A stretch of 64,000 bases of DNA from Poecilobothrus nobilitatus (GCA_947095535.1 OX352773.1:92662670-92726669); one strand, 5' to 3'; shown: positions 24,386-37,938, counted from the first letter of the stretch. Made by a program: numbers and translations. Notes: generated from the sequence alone by a model not told the origin.

Positions 24386-24668
24386 GTGAAAGTTGCTTAT
24401 AATGATGCCGAAAAGATCAAAGCAATTCAGTCGTTTTCAACGGCGGATATTCTATCAGACTTTAAAAATATGAACACTGTTTCTGTGCCAACTTCTATAT
24501 TTATTAACAAAAATAAAACTAACATTAAAATATATTTTTGTCTCCAACAGTTTCTTCTAATCAAATATATATAACAAATGATGGAAACTTCGTCCTTATA
24601 TCTGACATGTCGTTATAACCGACGTTGTTATACCGACTTTCACTATATATGATTAGGGGTTCCCTGCA
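24386..24668 (+). pseudogene. Probable pogo/Tigger-like transposon 3' end
   Basis: An open frame from the non-ATG codon at 24386 reads NDAEKIKAIQSF and later DFKNMNTVSV and NKNKTNIKIYF. This resembles the C-terminal tail of Tigger/pogo transposases, which end in KQTKITDYF-like sequence. About 60 bp downstream, 24600-24668 has GTTATAACCGAC and GTTGTTATACCGAC and ends GGGGTTCCCTGCA. In reverse that is CAGGGAACCCC with subterminal GTTATAACGAC repeats, as in pogo-group termini. The DDE domain and the 5' end are missing, so the call rests on the tail and the terminus only. Confidence 0.4.
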
Positions 24669-24674
24669 TTATTA

Positions 24675-25660
24675 GTTTATTAATGCATAAAACTGGTCTT
24701 ATTTTGAAATTGCCCATTAATAAATTTGACAGTATTTTGAATTAAATTTTTGTCCTATTCATGTTTGTCGCAAAAGGATTTGCTTTTATTATCATAAATA
24801 TAATAGAGTTTTTCATATTTTTTTATAAAAATTAAATTAAATTTCCTAAATTATTTCAAATAAAAACAACGAGCCTCATTAAATTTGATAAAATTTTGTT
24901 GAAACATAAATATTGTGTTCAATAACTCATCAAATCAAAAAAAAAAGCAAAACTATAAAAAAAAAAACACAAAAACACTTTTTCACAACTTTTCAATGAA
25001 AATTCAAGGTTTTTTAATAATTATTTTTCTTTTAAAGTTTGCAAATAAATTTTTTTTTGTGCAGAAAAAAGGTACCCGACGGGGTGTAATTTACAATTCC
25101 GTTTATTTTCTTTTTTTGTAACAAAATTGTTATATCAAGAATTATTGCTACAAGAATTTGTTATCCATAAAAAATAAAAAACGTTTTTTGAAAATAAAAT
25201 TTAACCTTTTAGTCTATTTTTGTAATTTCGGGACCAAAACTTTTTTTTTACTTTCACATTTAAATACAAAAAAAAACGTACCATATTTTTTGCTTTTTTT
25301 GCTTAAAAAATTATAATTGATTATACTGGAAAAGACATTTTCTTATCCAAAAAATTTTTGCTTTCAATTTCCGCCTTTCCGTTTTTTAACCCTTTTTTGA
25401 CGAAGGGTAAAAAATTTAAATTTATTCATAAAATAAGTTTAATTCGAATTCTATTATTAATTTGATGATGCACTTTTTTCTGCAGAAATTCCGTTTCACT
25501 ATTAAAACATGGAATTGTAAGATAGTATATTTTAAGTTTTTCTTATTATATTATGTAATGAATAATGCAATTTATGGATTTTTATATTAAAATGTTGGGT
25601 TTTCTGAAGATAACGGGACCCCTCATAAGTCAAAATGAATGTATGTCAACAGTACTGCGT
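24675..25660. other. Homopolymer-rich noncoding stretch
   Basis: I see no gene. Frames here are built from A and T runs. Confidence 0.6.
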
Positions 25661-25669
25661 AATGTTACC

Positions 25670-26330
25670 TCCTCAAAAATGTATGTTTCTATAACGCACT
25701 TCGTCCTTTAAACACAAAAAGGATATTTAAGAACATACTTTCCCGTTTTGGTTTTTTTTATATAAACCGTTATATCTTTAAGTATAATGAATATATATAT
25801 ATATATGTATTTATACATATACTTCCTTTCAAATAAATAGGGTAATGATCTAACAATTATTTTAACTTTTGCCAAAGATAGGTGTTGCCGGTGTGGTGAT
25901 ATAACAGTATCTTCTAAAGAAATAGGTTTCTTCTATAAGAGATAGGTTTCAAGTATGTATCGATGATTTTAAGAATTGAACCAGACCTATCCAACGAGGT
26001 AGAATTAATGAGGTTTGTTTTTGGCAAAATATTAAAATATCTTATTTTTAAGGAAAAATTAAAAATGAATTTTTTTTTGTCAAAATTTTTACTTTCAACT
26101 CTTTTATTTGCACAACGGTAACAACTATCTTTACCAAACAAAGGTTAAAATAATTTTTAGATCATTAATTAAAATTAATATTAAATATATAGATATATGT
26201 AATCAATAGACTTTAATATATAACGGTTTATATAAAAAAATTAAATCGGCAAGTATGTTGTTGATTGTCCTTCTCATCCTTCAGGGAGGAGATGTGGGGA
26301 TAGTGACATATACATTTTTTTGGAAAAGTT
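25670..26330. mobile_element. Fold-back element with arms of about 230 bp
   Basis: The left arm, about 25670-25910, matches the reverse complement of about 26105-26330. The shared outer block includes AAAAATGTAT, CGTCCTTTAAACAC (changed in the right arm) and TTTTATATAAACCGTTATAT. The shared inner block has GATCTAACAATTATTTTAAC followed by a variant of CCAAAGATAGGTGTTGCCG. Between the arms is a loop of about 200 bp with no gene. A long-armed fold-back of this type is usually a non-autonomous DNA element. Confidence 0.65.
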
Positions 26331-28345
26331 ACGTTACAAAGTATCATTAGCAATCAGTGTTTTAAAATGTGTCTTAAAGTATTAGGAACTATTTCAAATT
26401 TTAATCTACATTCAAACAAAATTGAAGATAAACTTTTTTAGCTTAAAAGTTTAAGGTTTAATATTTAATAAAATGTACTAAAATTTATTATTTAATATGG
26501 TATTATAAAATTGAATGTGAAATTGAATTTTTATTGGATTGTAAAAAAAAATAAAAATTATATAAGAATTTTTTACTAAATCCATGGAAAGCCATGTCCA
26601 TGAAAAACGAAAAGCTTCACATAATAAAATGTAAATTAAAGAAAGGAAAATTTTAATGGTAGTTTTCCTTTAAGTTGGTAGCATGTGGCAGTGCTTGATA
26701 AGTTCAGTTTTGTACAAAAAAATCATACAAGAAAAATTCGATATTGTATAATAAATCTTCCATATAGAATACAAATACCTATTGCTACTGGTAAGTGGTA
26801 CCCTCTGCACTGCTTTGTTAATGTATGTGTAACAATTGATTTTTTATATAGGTAAATAAAAAGACAAATATAGCTTTCTGTAATGGGTTACCACAATTAA
26901 CTTTCTTTTAAAAATATTTACAAAAAATTAAGAAACTTTTTAATTTTAGACACTCTTAAGTCTAAATGAACCTTTTTTATTCTATTTTAAGATGGTTTTA
27001 ATTTTATTTTTAGACAACCAAAAAAAAAAACCAAAAGCTGTCATAAATACTTATAAAACGGACATTTTTAAATTTTCTTAAATAGTATAACAGCTATACA
27101 GTGCGTTTTATTTTATTCTTTGTTTTTATCCTTGATTAAAGTAAAAAAAATGTTTAAGAAAAAGCCAAATACTATCTAAAGGGACAAGACAAAAATCCAT
27201 TTGCAAAAGTTTTTTACAAAAACAAAAAAATCGTGGAAAAATTATTTTTATACTGATGAAAAAATAGATTTCCATTTTTTTTTTTAAATTTTTTTTTTCG
27301 AGTTTTTATAAATTCTATTTTTTTTTGTCAAAACGTAACGGTTTATTTCGGGTAACTGGTAAAGTAAAACTAAACGATAAGACGTCATTTTCTTTTGAAT
27401 AAAACAAAACCACAAAGAAAAAAAAAAGTCTTAAACTTAAAGGTATAAAAAAGTAAAAAAATAAATTTTAATTCAGTGGAAATTATTTTAAGTTTAGGTA
27501 ACTCTTAAAATATTTTCGAAACTATCTGTTTTTTTTTTTTTTTCAGTAATTTTAACGGTGACCTGTAATAATAAAGTTAAATTGATGTTACTGTAGTTTT
27601 AACATTGTAATAAAGTCAAAAATCGCAAATAAAATGTTGAAATTGTAATGAAGTCAATATATTATTTTGACAAAGAAATAAATTTCAAATGTTCAATGCT
27701 ATTTTTATTTGTCATTTAAGTGGTTCCTTGAATTATGTTTGTTAAAAAATTTTTTGTAGTCAACTACTTGTTTTATAATTAGTTAGAAAATCAAGGTTTC
27801 AAAATTTTGTCTTTTAAAGCTTTTAACATACTTCACAACTATATTATAATAATTTTTCAGAAAATATTTTCGTAGTCAAAATTATGAAGTGGAGCCGTAT
27901 CATTTCTGGAAAAATATCTTCCAGTTGTATATTAGTAAAGGGTGAGTTACTGTTACTCAAAACTTGCGCTAACCATTTTATTAAAATCCTGATTTTGTAA
28001 TAATTCCTAAAACCCACATACTATTTTTTTTTTTTTTTTTCGGATATATAATAAAACAGTATTAAAAATATTTAAGAAAAAACAAATTAAATAGTAGGTA
28101 TTATAGATTTGACTACAATTTACAAAATCGGGGTTTCAATCATTTGTTTAGGGGCGGTTTTAGAGCAGCAGTTATTTTTTCTTTGTTTGTAGGTCTAGAA
28201 ATCTATTCGCATACAGTATTCCAAAAATTGAACTGCAAAGAAGAGAAAATATTTTATATTTAAATATTACAAAGAATTAATAAACTTGATTGTAGTGTAC
28301 TTTTCAGAGCAATAACATTATCTTGCATTAAAAACTGTAATGTAG

Positions 28346-28377
28346 AACAATAAACCACCTGAACAATAAACCACCTG
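28346..28377. repeat. Perfect 16-bp tandem duplication
   Basis: AACAATAAACCACCTG is present twice in direct succession. Confidence 0.9.
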
Positions 28378-29330
28378 AATACAACAGTAAATAAAAACAA
28401 AAATTCAATATTTTGTACATATTCCAAAATAATTTTATGTACATATCATTCAAATTTTTCTACTGCGGAAAAATTTTTTTTTCTTCCATTTTCCCAAATT
28501 TTCTCATTTTTCTTTTTTTCATTTAATTCACTTATTAATATTTAAAATATATTAAGAAAATAAGAAATATATATATTTCTATCTATTTATATTTGGTTCA
28601 TAACAAAGAAAATAATCAAGTGACAAAAATTTTTCACTATTTCTTATTTTGAGATCGGATTTTGAGTAAATTACATACATATATAGAACTATTTTCGTCC
28701 TTTTTGTCCCCAAATTCATTGAAAATGAAATATATAAGACAAAACAATTTACACCATCATAAAAGAAAATAATCAGATAACTCACTTTATTGTTGTTCTT
28801 TTCTATGTACTTTGTGACACTACACTATGTATTTGTAACTTACCAACTACAAAATGAAATCGTTTAAAAAAAATACCATTTAATCTTCTTTATAAAATTA
28901 ATGATTTTTTTTTTTCACTCCTTTTCCTTTTATCTCTGATTCTTTTTATATTTTTCTGTGGTTTAAAAATTTTTGTTTTTTTTTTTTGTTTTTTTTTTTG
29001 TATTTTCGGAACAAAGTTCTAACGTAGATATTACATATTTTCAAGGTACATACTTGAAAATTTCATTAGTATCAACCAAAGAAGATAACCATTTCATATT
29101 TGTTTTTCAACATTAATATTAACAAAAAAAAAGGATATAACCATTTCTTACGGTTTTTTTTTTAGAAAAAAATTACAAAAAATATGTGAAGTATGTGAAA
29201 CAAATAAATTTTTACTCACTTCAAAACGTGTGAGTTAAAGGATTTAAAAAAAAAACATTTTTTGACTTTCCAGTGAGAAAACAAAGAAAACAAAAATAAA
29301 AATCACACTATCGCCATCATAATTATAATT

Positions 29331-29377
29331 TTCATCATGAATAATAATAATAATCATCATCATCATCATCATCATCG
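29331..29377. repeat. (AAT)n-(ATC)n compound microsatellite
   Basis: Four to five AAT units run directly into about seven ATC units. Confidence 0.9.
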
Positions 29378-30369
29378 CTATATTATCAGTTATAATCATT
29401 ATACCACATCAAGGACATATAGAAATGTTTCACCTTAAAATACATATACATACTTACAACATTTATAACATGTTTTAAAGTTTGATTTTCTTATATGTAG
29501 CATTATACCGTTATTTTTTCAATTCTGGTTATCTTTTTTTTTTTTGTTCGTTGTTGTTTAACGTCAAAACGTACTCTTATTTTAGTTTAGAGAAAATGAC
29601 ATGAAAATTTTCAGTAACTGAGAAAAAAAGAAAATTTCTTGACTTTAAAAAGAACATATCATATTGTTTTATGTTTGCTGTTGAAGGTTCGCTTTTTGTT
29701 CGTATGCAAAAGGATACACCAAATATCTGGTGAATGTGTCGAGCATATATATAACGAAATTACGATATATTTGTTGTTTAAGTATCACGTTATTTGATGT
29801 TCAAATAAAAACTGTTGTTCCTTTATCAATTTACTCGTCCTTCCTAAATTTTTTGCACACGTATAAGTATACAAAAAGAAAAAAGAAAACAGCAAAAAAA
29901 AATCATCTAGAGGGTAATTTTTCTATATTATATGCGTGGCTGTGTGGTTTCTATAAACTAAAATTGAAAGAAGAAAAAAATTGGAAATTTTACTTAGAAA
30001 AGAAAAGTAAATTAAACTGAAAAAAAAAGAGAATTCATTTTGTTTTTTCTTTTGTGTTTGTTTTTTCTGGAAATTTATTTCTGTATTGTGTAATATTATG
30101 TCCTTGGATTTAACGGTGATGTTAATAAAATAAGATATATTATATAGGGTCTATAGGTATATAGCCATTAATTTTTATTAAAAGTGTCTTAAATTTTTTT
30201 TAAATAAAAATAAAATTAATAAAACTTAAAAATTAAAAATGAATTGTCAAATTATTATTAATTAATTGTTCGGAAGAAATCAAAATTTGTTTTCAATACT
30301 AGCATTATAATTTAAAACTCATGTAACAAAATCTTTTTATTTTTTTAAATTACGGGTACAATTTAAAAC

Positions 30370-31060
30370 ATAACTGATGCTTAATCCAAGCATCTGTTAA
30401 ATTCCCCTTTTAGTGAACTATTACAAAAAACTGAAACGTCGTTATTAACAAGGATTAGAAAAATAGTAAAAAATATTAGTTGTTAGAATAATTAAATTTA
30501 TTATCACTACTACCACTTCTAAAACAACTATTATATGTACTACAATGCTACACTATCTACATATTTGCTGAAACCGAACAAGCAATTTACTTAATGCTAA
30601 CGTATATAATCCGTAATTTTGATCGATCTCCCAATATGCCAAGAGTAAATTAAAGTGAGTTATGGAGGTAAAATTATTTAATTCCCGGACTTAAACTTCC
30701 AACATGTTAAAATTGAACCAAGGTTTAAGCAAATAACTAAAAATCAAGGTCAATTATTTATTGAACCAAGACCTATCAGGCAGTGAGTTGGTTTTTTTCA
30801 GAATTCGCGATATAATTTCAGACCTTCCGTAATCTGTTGAATGTTGTGAAATATTAAAAAGTTTTACCCATCTCAAATTGTTAAGATTTTCCCTGAGTCT
30901 CATTTGATCTCGAATTTAAGAGGATATAATATCGCCACGAATAATTTGTTCGAGGATATATTATTCGACACTAATCGACATAACTGCAGAGAATTGAGAA
31001 CTATTAGAGAAAGTTTACCTGCATAAGGAGGAAGAGGAATTTCTTAAAGATTTGTGTAAT
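30370..31060 (-). pseudogene. Jockey-like RT C-terminal relic and 3' flank, copy 2 of the 45-47 kb family
   Basis: On the minus strand, 31060-30800 reads LPPYAGKLSLIVLNSLQL and, in another frame, FNISQHSTDYGRSEIISRIL. These are the thumb and C-terminal signatures also seen in the 45-47 kb relic. The noncoding 3' flank, 30370-30780, aligns with 44930-45370. Shared anchors include TTTAGTGAACYATT, AACCGAACAAGCAATT and TTGAACCAAG. The upstream RT motifs are missing, as in a 5'-truncated insertion. Stops and frameshifts are frequent. Confidence 0.7.
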
Positions 31061-31064
31061 TTTT

Positions 31065-34000
31065 GAATTTGATTTAAATATACATAACGTAAAATTTAAC
31101 AACTCAACTATGTAAAATAATGCGTATTTTAAAATAATTCTCCATTTTTTAATCTTGCAAGAGCTATGTTCTTATGTGCTTTTAGATCAAAAGTTGTTAA
31201 ACCTTATATTTATTACAAAAGACTAAGGAGTAAAGGCAGCTTTATAATAATTTCAATTCTTTAAATAAATGTACATAATTCTACCGTGGTGGCCGAGATT
31301 TAGAATACAAGTTGTATTAATAATTGAAATGATGGTATAAATCTTGGATAGAAAGCAAATATTTCTAATCGAATCCATTCGGCTATCAAAAGTATTTTTA
31401 ATATAAATACATCTAACATAATATAAAACTAATAACTACTACCATATAAATTTATAAAATATTAAACCTATAATAGTTTTGTTGGGTAAATCCACGAGAC
31501 GCTTATTTATCACATCTTTTGAAGACAAACAATACCCCTAAAGAATTGGACGATCGTCTACACTCTACTAGTTAAGCGACCGGATTTCGTAAAAACTTTT
31601 CCAGTATTTCTCTCTCAAATGTCGTCTTTGGAATTACAGCGTATAAACTTTGAGGTATGTGCTATTTAGTTGAAGTACTTTCTTTGTCTGGTTCGCCTCA
31701 TAAAACGCTTATATGTAAGAGAACTAGAGTTCTGCAGTTACCTTTTTTCTATCTTGGATTTGGCCTAGTATTTTGTATTTTGTTTCACAATTGAGTGTGT
31801 TAGTCATACTAATTATATATTCAGACTAGATCTGACAAAAGTAGATTTAACCAATGTTTTCGGTTTCTCCTTTCCTGACAAACCATAGGGAGCGGGAATC
31901 CATTGTATAGTTTAAATGTTAATAATGGTGTTATGTCGTACCCGTCTGTTTTTGGAATATGGTCGTATATTTTAGAAATATTGTATAAGTATGTATCATT
32001 TCATTTAGAAAAAAATTATTAAACAAATAGTGAATTTACAGGATACATTTATTGGATTTTATTTAACGAACATTTATGGGAAACTTACAAATGAACATAT
32101 TTAAACTAGACAAATTTTTCTCTAATTCAAAAATTGTACATAAAAAGAAAAGAAGTATATATCCAATTTAAAAGGCCTTGCTTTTGTTATTATAACGGAT
32201 TTTTGTTCTATTATATACTCGTAGAATCATTTATAAAACCAATTTTTTTTGAGAAAAAATAAAATTACATGCAGAATTCAAAAAAAATTATTTCTTTTTT
32301 GTTAAATTTTTTAGATCCTTTTTTTTTTAGAAATTTCGGTGATGTTTTTTCCTTGAAAAATAACATTTTAGCGAAAAAATTATATCTTTTTCTTTAAATA
32401 CTTTTGAATACTTTATATATATATATATATATATATATAGATATATATAGATTATTATTAAATAATTTTATTCACATATTATATGCACATATACCTATGT
32501 TAATTTAACAGATATGAAAGCACAAAATAAAAAAAAATTTTAATTCTAAAGTATCTTTACTTTTTCTTTTTTAATTTCTCTTATCTTAAAAACAAAAGAA
32601 TTTATACTTTGTTTTTACAGATGTTTCGCGGCTTTTTTTAAAAAAAATTATTATGTAGAATATGAAATAAAATAAAAACTAAAATTTTTTAGAAACAATG
32701 GCGATATTTTTATCTAATATATTCACTTATACATGATGAAATAAAATCTAAGACTTAATGAAAAAAATATAAACTAGAGAAAAAATTCAATTTATTTTAT
32801 TTTCTAGATTTTTTTTTTTTGCATTAGCATCTTAAGATACTGTTTCACATATGAATAAAGTTAAGATTAAGATTTCTTTTCATTTTTATTTCAAGTAAAA
32901 TTTTTGGGAAATTTCAAAAAAGATTGATATGTACATTTTTGCTCCATGATTTTAGAAATATTTGTATTTCGCTTTCATATACGTATACCTGTATATATAT
33001 ATTTTATAATGTATATTTTTGATTGAAATTGACAGTTAAATTGATTTAAGTAGAAAAGAAGAAAATAACGAATATTCTTTTTTCAAAAAAATAGGGAAAT
33101 ATATTTGAATTTAAAACGAGAAAGAATACTGTTGCCTTTGTACGAGGAGAATACTGTAACTCTTAGATACCCGTAAGAATCCGTTAGTAAGTTCATAGTC
33201 TGTCACCCTGTTTATAATATTATTTTTTAAATTTTTCAGTATTTTTAAATAATTGGGTGAATTTTATAGTTTTTACAACTATGGTTTGTACATGTATTCA
33301 AACTATATGTTTATACATATATTCTTGAAAATCAGATTCTAACTTTCCACCTAACGATTATCAATCCAAAACTTTTCTAAATATGATATATGTACCTAGT
33401 ACTATTTAATACTAAACGGCAAATGTATATTCATTTATATTAAACTTACTACAAAATACCAAATATATAATAATTAATTCTATGAAACTTTTTTCTGTAG
33501 CCCCATCCTTTACGAAGCTAGAGCCCCCCTTATTTCGATATATAATAATATATTTGAATAGATGCGCGATCCATACCTTTGAAGGTATATCTAGCTTGCT
33601 TATTTCGAGGTGTTACAAACGGAGGAGTAATTTTATTATACCCGATACTTATCGCACGGGTATAAACACGAACACGGACGGTATAAAATACACTTTATTT
33701 TAAAGCATACCTTAAGGGTTGCAATTTTTCCTTTGAAACTAACATGAAATATACTTAGAAAGGAAATTTAAAATTTAACAATATTATTTCATTTAAATCT
33801 GTAGAACCCCGTGGAATATAATAATTTAATTTTAATTTTCTAAATTCAGTATTAAATCATTTATTTTTTTCTTTGAATTGATAAGTGAATAGGTAATTTT
33901 GATGTTATTTTTTTGTTCCATATTTATTTTTAGATACTATTTTGCAATTATTTACTTCTAGTAATAAGATAATATCATATTTTAATTATTTTATTATTCC

Positions 34001-34080
34001 TTGATTTTGACATTCATCTAATATTTTTTTTCCAAACAATAAACAAAACTTTCACAATTGATGAGCTAACAAAACTATTA
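31065..34080. other. Noncoding stretch
   Basis: I see no gene. 31480-31930 is more complex than its surroundings and may be an unrecognised repeat. An (AT)n run lies at 32413-32450. Confidence 0.5.
33500..33690 (-). repeat. Truncated copy of dispersed repeat T, minus strand
   Basis: In reverse it reads TATACCCGTGCGATAAG, GGGTATAATAAAATTACTCC and TCCGTTTGTAACACCTCGAA. This is the left terminus of the repeat copy at 57772. Confidence 0.65.
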
Positions 34081-34089
34081 ATTTCACGC

Positions 34090-34460
34090 CGTTTTTCCAG
34101 GGTGTTGATATGATAATGAAAATTTATTCTATGTTCATAAGGAGGTAAAATTAAGGGATTAGACCAAAGTAAATGACGAAGAGAAAATCTAAGAAAATTT
34201 TTTTGAACGGATTCTATTCTTTTTATATGAATTCGGTAAAATGGGTTCCAAACTTGGCATATTCAAGATTACCCCTAACTAAGTGTGGAGAGTTTTTAGA
34301 ACATACGGACCATTAAAGTCTTTAGACTAACGTTTTATAAAACCAAGCATAGAATTGGATATACACGTCATTCACACCCCATTTCTTTCAGTTATATACC
34401 TTAGTTGATATTAGTTTTCCCTTAAGCTTAGGAGTGTATTTTGATTTCTATCTTTTATTG
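34090..34460 (-). pseudogene. Jockey-like RT C-terminal relic
   Basis: The minus strand reads, across shifted frames, RSKLSTLS, VWNPFYRIHIKRIESVQKNF, FSLRHLLW and ILPPYEHRINF. This is the RT C-terminal block with the usual VW-P-Y, RIE-VQ and LPPYE order. Further upstream, 34460-34320, there are scraps including KFTPKLKGK. It is 5'-truncated and inactivated. The same region of a related element lies about 600 bp away on the plus strand, so the two face each other by their 5' sides. Confidence 0.7.
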
Positions 34461-34879
34461 TCTGGAGCGTAGGAGTTATCATCGAAAGGCCCTATAGTAA
34501 TGGGATGAGCTTTTTATTCTATTAAACACCTTTTTATGGCTAGATATAATAGGTTAGATGTCCTACAGTACTAATGGTCAAGGGAAGTAAATATTAAGGA
34601 ATAAAATTTGGTTCCACACTGATGGAAATATTATGAACAAAGATGTTAATGTTTACCTGGAATCTTTAAACATTGTATATATAATTCTCAACAATTCTAG
34701 GGACCTCATGAGGTAGGAAGTCTTCTGCATTCGCGATGTTCGTACTCTATTTGGAATGTTTTGCGTAGAGGTATCAGACTTTTGTTTCTCGTCGAAACAT
34801 GTATCCACTTCTATAAGGTATCTATAAGGCGGGGAAAATATTCCTATTAGGTGGTGAAAATCGAATGTGGAGATCGTTG

Positions 34880-35345
34880 AAGCATTTTCAACGTTTACTA
34901 GAGCAATTCTATTTTATAGTTTCCCTTATTTCTGTTAAACGTCGTTTTGTTAAACGTTGGTCCAGGGAATTTTCTTATAATATTTAAATTAAGGAGGGTT
35001 ACCATTTTATATGGTACATATTGATAGAATTGAGGCAGTAAAAAAAAACTTTTTTTTTGGATTTCCCTTACACTACTTTCCATACCCTAATCTTATTATT
35101 TTACCTCCATAATATGAACAAAGACTAAAGTTAATTGTGTACATTAAATTTCAGACGTGAGACTTTGACATTAATTACAGGGATTGTCAAGCGTAATATA
35201 AAGTTTACTTTAATTTCTATTAATATAACCATTACAAGTATTCAACGTCTTCACTCTTTAAATGCATTCAAAATCAGTAATCATCATAGGACTAATTATG
35301 ATAATTTCGAACATACATGATACAATGTTTATTATGTTTAGGATT
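34880..35345 (+). pseudogene. Jockey-like RT C-terminal relic, plus strand
   Basis: From 34930 the frames read KRRFVKRWSREF, then PFYMVHIDRIEAVKKNFF, YPNLIILPP followed by a stop and YEQRLKLI, and near 35260-35320 FKISNHHRTNYDNFEH. These are the thumb and C-terminal signatures of jockey-type RT in the right order. Single-base changes and stops break it. No 5' motifs were found. Confidence 0.72.
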
Positions 35346-35349
35346 TCTC

Positions 35350-37860
35350 TTTTGCTTGTTTTTTAATTTTCATTGTAAATTATATATTATCTTTATATTA
35401 TGTATCTTATCAATTCTAAGAATAAGATCCACAAAGTTGATTTTTTTTTTAAATAAAAAACTCCAAAGTAATGTGATTGCTTATATAGCAGTTCCGTTAG
35501 TCATTTAACTCATTATCTCTAATCATTAGAACTTTTAATTACTTTGGTTTCGATCACAATTCAGATTTAACTATCCGAAATATTTGAATTCCTTTTGGAA
35601 TTTTAAGACCAAATTTTTGTTATTATATTTTTTTTTTTTTTTGAATATAGTCATTTCAGAAAATTTATCTTTCATTCGTGGAAAACCCATTTCTTTTTTA
35701 TTTTCCAAAATCTATTTCAAATGTGGTTATTCGTTAAATAAAAGTTATTTAATATTTTATTCATGTGCTTTTTTAAATTCAGACAATAATCAAATAGAAC
35801 CTTTAATTATTCCTTTTTCTGATGATAATTTTGATTATTTTATTATTACCCTCATCATCACTGTAATTTTTATGAATAGAAATTGTCAAATTATCAATTT
35901 TCCGACCTTATTTCCTTTTTTTATTTGTTTTTTTTTTTTGTTTTAGATGACAATACTACCATTTAATTATTAAAAAATATTTTTTTATTTCATTGTAAAT
36001 GTGTCATGCCATAAATGAAACATCCTTTTCTTTTTATTTGGTTTTCTTTTTCGTTTTTTTTTTTTTTATTTAGGTTATATTGTTACCAATTGCTGCCAAC
36101 ATTTTACCAATTTGCCAATTATAAAAAAAAAATATAGACGGAGAAAATAACAATTAAAGACCCAACCTTTGAATCATATTAAAATGCAAATTGAGAGGGC
36201 ACAGAAAAATAAAAAGGATCACCCATCATATTCCTAAACAAGACATCTGAAAAATCTTTTCAGATGGTTAATAAAAAATAAAATATTTAAATGAAATGGG
36301 ATCTAGACTCTCATTCACTTTGTCAAAAAACTTCTATTATTCAAATAAATTTAAAGGTTTATGCTATTTTCTTTTTTTTTTTTTGTTTTTCTTATGGTTG
36401 TTTTAATAACCGCAGTAGTCGTTCTTTTTGATAGAAGAGCATACGTGCTAGAGAAAGCAATTATCAAAACTTTTAACCATGAAAATTAAAACAGTTGTCA
36501 AATTTTGAAACAAATGCTGCATATATTTGTATTTAAAAAAAATAAGTTTTGATTCTAAAGTAATATTGTCTATATAAATTTATTGACAAGTATTTTGGGA
36601 GCACAGTTCTGTTTTGCTTCAATATTAGGCAGAATATTAAAAATAAATTTTCTAAAAAAAAAAAAACAACTGTGTCTACCTCAGAATCGATAGTACGAAC
36701 TGGTGAACTATTTATTTTTTAATATATTTAATTACTTTATATAAGAACTATATTATATTAATATGTATATGTATATATATATATATATATAATTGCTATA
36801 TTACCTGTACGATTTATACATTTTATATATTACCTACATATATGTACTATAAATAAATTTCTTTTTATACTATAAATAACTTCTTTTCCATTTCGAAAAA
36901 TTACAAATTTATGTCAACTAAAAAACGCCCTGTATTGCCCAAATTTGTTTGTTATCTCAACAATCAGCTGGCACAAAAATAATACGTAATGATTATAAAA
37001 ATCTGACGTTTCTTTCGTCTTATTTATTTGGCCGCGTCCAGTCATCTTTAGAAAAAATCGTGCGAAAATGAAGTCGAGCCTAACACTGTGTCGGATCAAA
37101 AAGTGTTCTATCAAAAAGTAGTTGCCCTTTACTTATTAAACAACTTTCCCTTAATAACTTATATCATAATATTTTGATATTCGTAAAAAATGAAAAAATG
37201 ATTTAAGTAAAGTGGCACTTGAAGCTGACGAATTGCTATCAAAAGCTTTTTAATTTCAGATATCTTCATTAAATATGAAATTTTATCGAATTCGTTCAGC
37301 CATTTGAGCTCTACACGTGCCCGCACACACAGACAGGCACCACTCCAAAAACAATTACTTTCGATTTCAATCTACCGGAGAAGTGCATATATGCAAAAAT
37401 CTGAGGTTCTAAAATTTGGTGCAATGACTATACCTTCCTTGTACATTACAGATACGAGATCGATAAAACGAGCACCATTAAGTAAATCAGGGACCAATTT
37501 TTATTTTATATAATTTATTTTACTCGTTTGTAGATAGCAATGCATCAAAAAATAATGCAATAAAAAATAAATAAGTAATCGGTATACATGTATATATAGT
37601 AAGAGTTTTAATTCAACTTCAACAGTCGATTTATTTCTGAGATTTAATCACATTTTATTTTAATACTGAACCGAAAAACTATTAAATTAATTTAAAAATC
37701 CTAGTTATTTTTTTAGTTTTAAAAGATTTCACTTTTATATAATAAATTTAATTTGGTTTTAACAAATTATAGTTTTTAACAAAAAATTCTATTGCAATTT
37801 TAATTCAAATGATTTTTTTCTATTTCCATTTTTAAATGCGACGGGAAACTTCAAAATTTC
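35350..37860. other. Noncoding stretch with possible repeat near 37.1-37.5 kb
   Basis: I see no gene. The frame at 35584-35946 is a TTG-start, Phe/Ile-rich, poly-T artefact. 37100-37480 has the texture of a repeat 3' flank, with TTCGTTCAGCCATTTGAGC and a CACACACAGACAGGCA block, but I could not tie it to a family. Confidence 0.45.
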
Positions 37861-37871
37861 AGGCTTTGGTT

Positions 37872-37905
37872 ATACAGGGTGTATAAAGTCAGGGTATGTA
37901 CACAT
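37872..37905 (+). repeat. Transposon-end-like sequence
   Basis: TTATACAGGGTGTATAAAGT resembles TACAGGGTG-type termini of insect DNA transposons. A matching end in the opposite sense, ATCACCCTGTATAT, occurs at about 43907-43920. Confidence 0.3.
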
Positions 37906-37938
37906 TGGGTTATAGTATTGTATATATATATAAAATAC

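Larger units (their letters stand above)
26335..30365. other. Noncoding stretch, homopolymer-rich
   Basis: I see no gene. It contains a 16-bp tandem duplication (28346-28377), an (ATC)n microsatellite (29331-29377) and many poly-A and poly-T tracts. Confidence 0.55.

Noticed and set aside
26830..26875. Second recursive splice site at TATAG/GTAAAT
   Set aside because: The acceptor is preceded by a weak mixed tract and the donor is only GTAAAT, far from the consensus at 6891.
35584..35946. 120-codon open frame on the plus strand
   Set aside because: It begins at TTG, is dominated by Phe, Ile and Leu from T-rich DNA, and has no domain. A chance frame.
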